A DNA stretch of 64,000 nucleotides from Aquilaria yunnanensis (Eukaryota > Streptophyta > Magnoliopsida > Malvales > Thymelaeaceae), in assembly GCA_039654915.1 (NCBI GenBank), contig CM077599.1, forward strand, positions 25,109,501 through 25,173,500, written 5' to 3'. Position 1 is the first letter of the stretch; each line of letters opens with the position of its first letter. Both the position numbers and the translations under genes were made by a program. Positions 55,650 through 64,000 of this stretch are shown here, one piece after another. The notes below the pieces were generated by a model, which saw only the letters and a program-made list of their open reading frames with translations, was not told where the DNA came from and ran no database searches.

Positions 55650-58600
55650 TAATGGTGAACATTGGGCCGGGTCAGGACCGGCCCAGCTTGGGACCGGCTT
55701 GCGTCAAGCATGGCCCAGGCACGGTCAAGCCCGGCACGGCACGGGCCCGGTAAAAATACGGCTAAGGGTGGGCTGGTTACGGGCTCTAATGAGAAGAGGG
55801 AGGCAAGTGGGCTCGGCACGGCCCAATTCGCAATTGGGCCCGGCACGGATAGAGACCGGCACGGGTGGCGCCCAACGGTCGCCTGCCACCAACGTTCCGA
55901 AATTTAAAAAAAAAAAGGCAAATAACACAATTAGTCCCTCTAACGGTTGACAGCCATTTTTTGACCCCAGAAATTACCCCCCCCCCCCCAAACAACTATT
56001 TTGTAAGGGTTTTTTAGTAAAAAAAAAAAGAAGGCATTCCCCTATAAATAGGGAGGCCATTTCCACCATTTCTTCACACCAATTTTAGCAATCTCTCATT
56101 CTCTACTAATATATTCTCTCATTTCTTTGAATCACTCAATATTATTTTCTTCATTCTCAATCAATTCTCAATTACTTTCGAAGCTCGTGATCTGCTCAAT
56201 TTTTCCTCACACAAATGGCATCAAGAGGAAAGGGAAATGCCTCAAGCTCTTCATCCCGTATCAGTTTGAGGTCATTTTTCCGTGGCCTTTCCCGACCGGT
56301 GACTCGTGGGACTCATATCCAACAAACTGACGATGACGAGCAATTCGATATGAGTCAATACGACTTAGGGCTCGACGATCAACTTTCTGATGATGACGTT
56401 GAGGAGGTGGAGCCAACGGTAGCAGGGAATGTTGGTGGAGGAGATGGTTCTCAACAAACTCCGACAAGCCATCAAGCCAAACTTCCGCCACAAGGTAAGA
56501 CATCGAGGCTCATTGCATGGGTTTGAGAGTATTTTGACCAAGTTTTTGAGAAGGATAGTCATGGAAACGATGCGAGGTTCACACATTGCAAACATTACAA
56601 GCAAAAGCTCGCGCACAAGAAGAACTCTGGCACAGGAACACTGAGACGTCACATGAAACATAAGCATCCGAATTTATGTCCAGATGCAGCTACTAGTACT
56701 AGCGGTCAGACACAGCTTGCAAGTAGTGCCAGCGGATCAGGTATTTTTAAATTTAATCAAAAAGATTGTAGAGAAGGCATGGTAGAATGAATGATGTTAA
56801 CTGAAAAACCATTTACACAATTGGAAGATAGACACATCGAAAAATGGATTACATCATACTTAAACCCTGCTTTTAAAAGAACATCTAGGACTACTGCTAG
56901 GAGGGAGGCATTTAAAATTTATGAAGCTGGTAAATCAAACTTACAAGCATACTTATCTGCTTTTGATCATTCTATCTTATTCACTAGTGACATGTGAACT
57001 TCATCACTATGACAAGATTATTATTGTATAACTGTACATTGGATTGATGATAGTTGGGTTATTCAAAAATGTATCATTGTATTTAAGTGGATGGAGGTCG
57101 ATCATACTGGTTGGAACATATTCAATGTAATTTCAGAAAGTTTAAAAGAATTTTTTTGTCATGACAAGGTTTTTAGCATAACATTTGATAATGCATCAAA
57201 CAATGATGTCGCGGTTGAGACATTGAAGAAATCACTAGAATCACTAGAACCTATCCGTGATGCCGCATTTTTTCATATTAGTTGTGTATGTCATATTTTA
57301 AACTTAGCTATCCAAAAAGGTTTTCAAGTTTTGAGTAATGAAATTACTCCAATTAGGTGAGCAATCCATTATTTTAAGTCAAGGACTAAAGTTTTTAAAG
57401 AGTTTAAGCAATATTGTCTGGAAAATGGCCTCGATTTTAGTTGAAAACGTTTTAAACTTGATTGCCCTACCCGATGGAACTCGACTTACGAGATGTTGAT
57501 GGATGCGATGTCATTTGCTGCACACATGACATGTTTTATAAATGTTAGAGAAAAGAAAATGATTTTGAAACAAGAGATGTGGGATAAACTGTCAAAATTG
57601 GCTGCTGTGCTGCGATATTTTTATGATGCCACTGTTTTTTGCTCCGGTGTATACTATCCCACATCGTACAAAGTTTTATTGCATATGGTCAACATTGCAT
57701 GGGTTTTTTAACCAATACAAAGATGACGAGTTCTTAAAAGACACAATTAAGGCCATGAAAGATAAATGGATTTTATATTTTAGTATTATACCCCCGATCT
57801 ACTTACTTGCATCTGTACTAGACCCGACCGTAAGAATCACGGATACACAACAGCTACTTGAGGGTTATTATAGTTTCTTATAAATGACACATATTTCTGT
57901 TCATGCTATAACTGCCTCTATTGATGAGCACTTGCGAGAGTTATTTAAGATTTATGCCGATCGGTATAAAGATAAGGTTGCAAACACTACTTCCACTACC
58001 ATCGGGTCTTCATCATTGTCGGACTCATTATCATTCAATCCGGCTGAACAACTTCCCAAACGGCCCCGTGCTGCAGCATCCAGTCTTGCTGAAGTGGACG
58101 CATACCTCAACTTTGTTTGGGAGAATAGTGAGACCGACATTCTAGAATGGTGGAAAGCAAGAAGCAACAAATTTCCAATACTCTCCATCATTTCCAAAGA
58201 AGTTCTAGTTGTTCCCGTCTCAACCGTTGCATCGGAGTCCGCTTTCAGTGCCGGGAAGCGTGTAATTTCAAAGAAACGCACAAGGTTATCACCAGATGCA
58301 GTTGAAGTTTGTATATGCAACCGTGATTGGGGTCTTGCAGCTTTAAGATTACAAGACCACAAGAGTTCCGACGAGGAAAACCCCGATGAGATAGAAGCGT
58401 AAATCCACAGTTTGCTCATTATTTACTTACTTTGTATTTGATCTGATTTTGCTGTTTAGCATAGATCGTAGTTTTTATTTTGCATTTATTTTTATGGAAC
58501 GTTTCGCTATTGAGTAATGTAAAGCCCATTCCATGGTATGTAAGTGCCGTTTGGCTTTAAAATTAATAAAAGTTCACACCGGTGGTGATGTTTTACTCTT

Positions 58601-59540
58601 AAAACAAGTAGTTATAAAAATATAAAGATAAGCTTAAAATAACGAAATCTAACGAGATCCTATCTGAGCTAAGATTATCAGAAGAGTTAATTACTACCAA
58701 CCGAGCTAATTATAAATGCAAGATTCATGCAACCGACCCTAACTAGATGAGATTAAGGCTTAGTTGATTGATTAATTGATCAATTATTTTTCTTTCAACT
58801 CTAAAATTTTATATCATTCAAACGCTTATCTTTAAATTATTTCCAAAAAAAAGTAACGAATCCTTTTAAATTTTCTGTTTGGAAAAGGAACCAAAAAATA
58901 TTTATAAAAATTCATTTTTTAAAGAACATAGTTTATGTTTACTGACATTACATAATGCTGGCTTTTAATCTAATAAAATTTTATAACATAATAACACAAA
59001 GATTAGAAAAACCTACTGTTTTTTTTTCTTTAACTTGTTAACTAATTTTCCCCATTAAGCACCTTTTAGGAAAATAAGATCTAAAGTACCTATATTAAGG
59101 AAAAATGATATGTTATCATACCTATTCGAGGAAAAACTCATGAAGTAAGAGCACGTTGATTTGGAGAGCTAAGAATGGGCTATTATGCTACCCTTTTCCC
59201 AAAACCAAGTTCTCGTTAGCCAACCTTCCTTAGATTTTGTTAATTTAACATACCGACAATAATATTTTTATATTATTTTATTTTAATATCAATTTTTAAA
59301 AATATAAAATGAAATTAAACTTAAAATTAGAAATTAAAACTAAAACTTAAAATAAAAATAAAAATTACAAATTTGAAATTTAAAATTAAACTGGCCAGCT
59401 CGGATTCGGCCCAGCTTAGCACGGGACCGGGTCAGGCCCGGCACGTGTCAACCCGGGTCGTGCCTGGGCCCAATTTCCTTAGGACTGGGCCTAGCCGTCC
59501 GGTCTGGTCCCAAGCCGGGCCGGCCCACTATGCAACATTA
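55650..59540 (+). mobile_element. Decayed autonomous hAT (Ac-like) transposon
   Basis: Bordered by near-identical 8-bp sequences GGAGCAGG (55642-55649) and GGAACAGG (59541-59548). Terminal repeats pair as TAATGGTGAACATTGGGCCG and, from the right, TAATGTTGCATAGTGGGCCG, 17 of 21 matching. Both subterminal regions (55660-55870 and 59395-59530) are dense in GGCCCGG/CCGGGCC motifs, which are typical transposase-binding repeats. Between them lies a broken transposase gene with a TATA box (CTATAAATAG at about 56042). A C run at about 55977-55990 is a local oddity. Confidence 0.88.
56215..58402 (+). pseudogene. hAT transposase pseudogene
   Basis: Starts at ATG 56215 with a serine-rich N terminus, then a BED-type zinc finger (ARFTHCKHYKQKL, then TLRRHMKHKH) in which the second cysteine is replaced by tyrosine. 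The catalytic core is recognisable by FSITFDNASNNDVAVETLKK and ISCVCHILNLAIQKG. The C-terminal dimerisation block is intact in 57884-58402 (EWWKARSNKFPILSIISKEV, then PVSTVASESAFSAGKRVISK). At least five in-frame stops (ending at 56526, 56790, 56997, 57360 and 57711) and a frameshift near 57700 disable it. Confidence 0.9.
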
Positions 59541-59548
59541 GGAACAGG

Positions 59549-60017
59549 GAAGCAGACAAGAATAGGAAAATGTTACTTTTTAAAATTTAAATAAGTAAAA
59601 GTGTTATAAAAATAACACTGAAAGTGTGAGTGAGTGTGAGAACTTGAAAGTGTAAGTAGCCTATAAAAATAACAGGATTATGTTGCCTAGTTATAAAATT
59701 GAGGAGTATAAATTCCTCTAGCATCGTAAAAAACAACATTATTTAGAAAGGAGGACAAGTAGTAAAAGTTTATTTTTCCGTCAATAACTTAATTATGCAA
59801 GTTAGTTTGGTTAAAGGTTTTACTTTTACTTTATTACATCTATTGCATATAAATTTCATTTCGGTTGAAATGAGTTATGATCTTAAAAAACCATGTGTTT
59901 ACACTTAAAATTAGAAGTTACGAAATATACCACTATTATAAACAATATTCGATATTGATAAAGACTATGTTCATAATTAATATATACTATGTTTAGATAT
60001 GAATTTGTATAAGTTCA
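59549..60017. other. AT-rich spacer between two transposons
   Basis: No gene or clear repeat seen. Confidence 0.5.
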
Positions 60018-60020
60018 TAT

Positions 60021-61929
60021 CACTACTAAAAAAAAGGCTTTAGCAAAAACTATTAATGACGACTAGCCTTTGCAAAATTAGATGAAGCGACAGCTAACCG
60101 TCGCGACTAATTCACTTGCTATTAATAATTTAGCGATGGTCAGCCTTCACAAAAGCGATGGTCACTAATTTTCCAGCACTGGCCTATAGGTTGTTAGTTA
60201 GCAATGGGTATCCGTTACTAATTTAGAGAATATTAATTAGCAACGGTTAGCCATCACTAACTTAGCGAAAACTAACCATCACTAACTTAGCAAAGGCTAA
60301 CCGTCACTAACTTAACAAAGGCAAACAGTTACTAAATTAGCGATGGTTGACCTTCACTAATGCCTGTTCCCATTTTGACATTGTTTCCTCTTCTGTCTCC
60401 TTCTTTTGTTTTCTGCCCCCGTTATGATTGGATCCAAATTACAGCCTATTCTTGCCTCACCAGCTTGAAATTCTTTGGAGGAGCTCACATCAAAGTCATC
60501 ATAGCAGCCGCAAACACTTCATCAACCATGAAAGGTGAATTGGAGAGGGTTTGAGCCCTTTTGATGAGCTCCCCCATAACCTCCATTTCTTCTTATTTTC
60601 TCCCATTTTCTCCTGCAAACATGATGAGAACAACCAAAGTTCAAAAAATTGAAGCAGAAAATTAGGCAAGTGTTTGAAACTTCATTCAAAAAACCAAGAA
60701 GAAAAAAATCTAAATTTTTTTTCTCAAACCTTAACCAACCAAAGAAACACCATAGAAATGTATGAAATACTTGAAAAAGATACTAATCTACCTAATTTTT
60801 TAGTAGAAACAGCTCAAGATGATGTAGAGTTACATGAAAATGGACCGATTTTAAGGTGGGTGGGGGGAGGGACGAACCCCTCTATTTTAGCGAGCTTTAC
60901 AAAATGGGTGAAGGGAAGGGATGATATGCAATTAAAAAGAAATTTAAAGTTAATTTTTAAAAGTTTTTGAATTAGTAACGGTTAACCACCGCTAAATTAG
61001 TAAAGGCACATTGTCACTAAATTTTAACAACAAACAACCGTCACTAATTTAGTGAAGGCAAGCCGTCACTAAAAATAAAATGGAATAAAAATCTCATCAG
61101 CAACTAGTTAGGATATTAGGGAGGGTAGGTCGTCGCTAATTTTTGTCTTATTAAAGAGGGTAAGTTGTTACTAATTTAGCGACGACTAACAGTTACTAAA
61201 TTAGCAAAGACAAGTCATCACTAAAAATTAGTGACAGCCAGCAGTCGTTAAACTTTCATCGGATTTTTAAGTATACGTCTCCACTACATTACACATAAAA
61301 CAAAATGGAATAAAAAATCCCATCAGCGGCTGGTAATTAGGATATTAGTGAAGGTAGATCGTCGCTAATTGTTGGCATATTAGCAAGGGCAAGCCATTAC
61401 TAAAGTAGCGAAGATAAGTCATCACTAAACATTAATGACAGCTAGCCGTCGCGAAACCTTTACCGAACCTTTACGTACAAATCTCCACTACATTACATAT
61501 ATTAGAAAAAGTTATCTATGTTAAAAGAGATGGTAAGTTAGCATAAAAAATGACTAACACACAAGAGCTCTTATGCAGCTAGCATGAGCAAGTCATTTTT
61601 AATTGGCACATACTTTAGTGATGACTGGTTGTGGATACTTCATCGGCTTTTAGTGAGGGCTACGTGTCCCAAAATTCAGCCAAAATTTAGAAAAAGCTAA
61701 CCGTTGTTAATTTTTGAGTTTTTAGTGAGGGCAAGTTGTTACTAAATTTAGCGAGCCGTTACTAAATTTAATAATGACTAACCGTCACTAAATTAAAGAG
61801 GGCAAGTCGTCACTCAAATTTAGCGACAGACAACCATAGCTAAACTTTCACCAGATTTTTAACGATCATTTGCCATCTCTAATTAGCGATTGTTTTTAGT
61901 TGTTGCTAAATTATCTTTTTCTAGTGGTG
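60021..61929. mobile_element. Non-autonomous CACTA element with palindromic subterminal repeats
   Basis: The left end is CACTACTAAAAAAAAGGC and the right end, inverted, CACCACTAGAAAAAG. Flanked by TAT on both sides (60018-60020 and 61930-61932). The subterminal regions, and much of the interior, are filled with units such as TTAGCGACGGTTAGCCGTCA and their inverse, in both orientations. A short non-repeat core (about 60360-60960) has no recognisable gene. Confidence 0.82.
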
Positions 61930-61932
61930 TAT

Positions 61933-62575
61933 CAATAATTATTTCATATAATCTTTTTATCTTGTTTTTAAACTTTAATTAGCTATAGTTACAGTTCATT
62001 GTTATAAACATATATAGAGACAAATTTGAATAAAATATATACTTTTCACATGCATATCAGCATTAATTAATTATCCAAAGTCAATATAAATAAAAAGAAG
62101 AAGAAAAAGAGTAAAAGGGTAATATAAATGTGGATGGTCTTAGGAGACCGGTGAATCTAGAATTTATTTTTTTTGATTTTATTACTTGTTATGGATGCAT
62201 AATTTAATGCCCCGTAACCGTAAGAATTATTTTCTTCCAGTTTGTTTTAATTTCACCCGGTTCAAGTTTTGGAGTTTTGTTATAGCAACGGACGGAGCAG
62301 AAGACTTGCAGATTTGATTCGACCAGTTAAGGAAAGCAAGATCTGAAATTTTGAATCGACCATTAATCTTTAAATCTTTAACCAAAGCTTGGCCATGAAA
62401 ATTACGGGAAGCAAATTGATGGACAATTAATTCATGCTGGAAAAAAGGGGGGAAAAACCAAAAAAGGGGAACCAAGCAAGTCAACCACTAATTAATTTCA
62501 AGTACATATATTGAAGCCAAGTTCTTCTTCACTCTCGGTTCTGGTTCATGTTCTTGTCCCCGATAACCAGAAACA
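61933..62575. other. Promoter region of the glucanase gene
   Basis: AT-rich with no gene seen. The last 100 bp (from about 62480) are probably the 5' untranslated region. Confidence 0.45.
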
Positions 62576-63955
62576 ATGGCTAGAGCTAGCAACTGCACAT
62601 TTGGGCTCTTGCTTCTCTCTCTTGCAGGTTAGTTCCTATTGTTCCATCCTTTTCTAACTTCTGTTTTTTTTTCTTATATTCTTGTATTAGATTAATTTTA
62701 AGCTTGCTTAGTTCACTAATCCTTTTTTTTTTTTTTTTGGGTTTACTTTTATGTTTTACATACAGTGCAAAGCTTCGGCCTCAGGGTCGGAGTAAACTAT
62801 GGAAGAGTAGCGGACAACATCCCCCCGCCGGCTCAAGTCGCCGCCTTCTTGCGGTCCATCGGTGTCCAGCGAATCAAAATCTACGATGCCGACCCCGCCG
62901 TCCTCGCCGCCTTCGCTAACACTGGCGTCTACATCGTCATCGGACTCGGCGACCAGACCCTCCAAAGCATGACAGACCAAGCTACAGCTCAGAACTGGGT
63001 CCAACAGAAGGTCCAGCCTCATCTTCCCCAGACACAGATCACCAGCATCATTGTCGGGAACGAGGTTTTCGCAGCAGACGACACCGTTTCATGGTCCAAT
63101 ATCCTCCCCGCAATGCGGAACGTTCACAGCGCTCTGGTGAACCTGAACCTTGACAAGCAAGTAACCGTCACAACAGCGCACGCTCTGAACGTCCTCGCCA
63201 CCTCGGACCCTCCTTCAACGGGGGCTTTCCGGCAAGACATTGTTCAATATATGCAGCCAATCTTGGAATTCCAGTCCCAAGTAAATTCCCCTTTCATGAT
63301 CAATGCTTACCCTTTCTTCGCGTACAAGGAAAACTCGAACCAGATACCGTTACCCTACGTGTTGTTCGAGCCTAACCAAGGGCATGTCGATCAAAACACA
63401 AACTTGGTTTATGACAACATGTTGTATGCACAAATTGATGCTGTGTACGCAGCAATCAAGGCACTGGGACATGAAGACATCGAGGTTCGGGTAGCGGAGA
63501 CCGGGTGGCCTTCGAAAGGGGATGCAGATGAACCAGGGGCTAGTCCAGATTACGCCAGAAGGTACAATGGTAACTTGATCCAGAGGATTGAAAGGGGGCA
63601 AGCGACACCAGCCAAGCCTAATGTCCCAGTTCAAGCTTATGTCTTCGCTCTTTTTAACGAGGATTTAAAGCCTGGACCGACATCTGAGAGTAACTACGGT
63701 CTATATTATCCGGATACTACGCCGGTTTATGATCTTAATCTATACAAGGGTTCACCACAACTAACATATTCATCGTGTCCTAAGATAAATGTAAGAAAAC
63801 TGCTGCAATATTCTCGTAGTCAGATTTTATCTAGCCAATTACTTGTTAGCGTTCGGGATCTAATATTTTGAATTGCTTTTTCTTTTCAGGGGTTTCACAG
63901 AAGCAGCCTTCTGGTAGTTGTTTTGGTATATTTTCTTTCTACGTACTTGAGCTGA
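62576..63955 (+). CDS. Glucan endo-1,3-beta-glucosidase (GH17), probably GPI-anchored
   Basis: Three coding exons: 62576-62627, 62766-63790 and 63890-63955, GT-AG introns, 380 residues. Exon 1 and the start of exon 2 encode a signal peptide (MARASNCTFGLLLLSLAVQS). The GH17 domain begins with LRVGVNYGRVADNIPPP. The proton donor lies in SIIVGNEVF and the nucleophile in VRVAETGWPSKGD. Exon 3 encodes RSSLLVVVLVYFLSTYLS, a hydrophobic tail typical of GPI-anchor signals. Without the last splice the frame would run on to a hydrophilic tail, which fits the family less well. Such enzymes hydrolyse callose at the cell surface or plasmodesmata, or act in defence. There is no C-terminal X8 carbohydrate-binding domain. 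The gene looks intact. Confidence 0.93.
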
Positions 63956-64000
63956 AAGATTTGTGCTTTTGTATCAGCAAAATATCAATTCTTTAGATGA

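Noticed and set aside
55621..55950. 109-codon frame rich in Gly/Arg/Pro
   Set aside because: Translation of the GC-rich subterminal repeats of the hAT element. Antisense frames are similar.

Overview
This is nuclear plant DNA, most likely from a eudicot. It shows spliced genes with GT-AG introns, AT-rich intergenic DNA, and several plant transposon classes: Ty3/gypsy, L1-type LINE, hAT, CACTA and Stowaway-like. It carries typical land-plant genes, namely RPL10A, a plastid ferredoxin, a purple acid phosphatase, an organellar peptidyl-tRNA hydrolase, a GH17 glucanase and a BIC-like protein. No prokaryotic or organellar gene organisation is visible.

Positions 1-13440 are most of one large LTR retrotransposon of the Ogre/Tat type. 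The first 139 bases are the end of the 5' LTR and are identical to the last 139 bases of the complete 2.84-kb 3' LTR (10600-13440). A tRNA-Arg-type primer binding site follows the 5' LTR, and a polypurine tract precedes the 3' LTR. The element has a shortened gag but no recognisable protease, reverse transcriptase, RNase H or integrase, so it is non-autonomous. In place of pol it carries an unusual cargo. There are three tandem copies of a basic, four-cysteine protein resembling the nucleic-acid-binding protein of carlaviruses (first copy open, the other two broken). Next is an intronless, nearly intact LONELY GUY (LOG)-like cytokinin-activating enzyme. Copies 2 and 3 and the LOG-like gene each have their own TATA box in a shared upstream module, and that module is amplified about seven times in front of the LOG-like gene. 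A 1.5-kb array of about 32 hairpin repeats lies between the cargo and the 3' LTR. The element sits inside a small hAT-like element whose right end remains at 13441-13664.

Positions 13665-26800 are gene-poor. They hold a decayed F-box/LRR gene (minus strand, about 15540-16352), a hAT transposase tail, a possible 1.4-kb terminal-inverted-repeat element and microsatellites. A BIC-like gene lies at 26870-27331 and is followed by a non-autonomous CACTA element (28310-29992). RPL10A (33542-35395) has five coding exons, one intron of which uses a GC donor. Then come a hAT MITE, a Stowaway-like MITE, a degenerate antisense LINE (39104 to about 43990) and a hAT-type element with a perfect 8-bp target duplication (45302-46226).

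Positions 47185-55107 form the densest genic block: a root-type plastid ferredoxin (+), then purple acid phosphatase 16-like (-) and peptidyl-tRNA hydrolase (-). A 3.9-kb decayed hAT element lies upstream of the hydrolase gene (55650-59540), followed by a CACTA element with palindromic subterminal repeats (60021-61929). The window closes with a complete GPI-anchored type beta-1,3-glucanase gene (62576-63955).

The host genes look like unrelated housekeeping or defence genes. The only co-organised gene set is the retrotransposon cargo.
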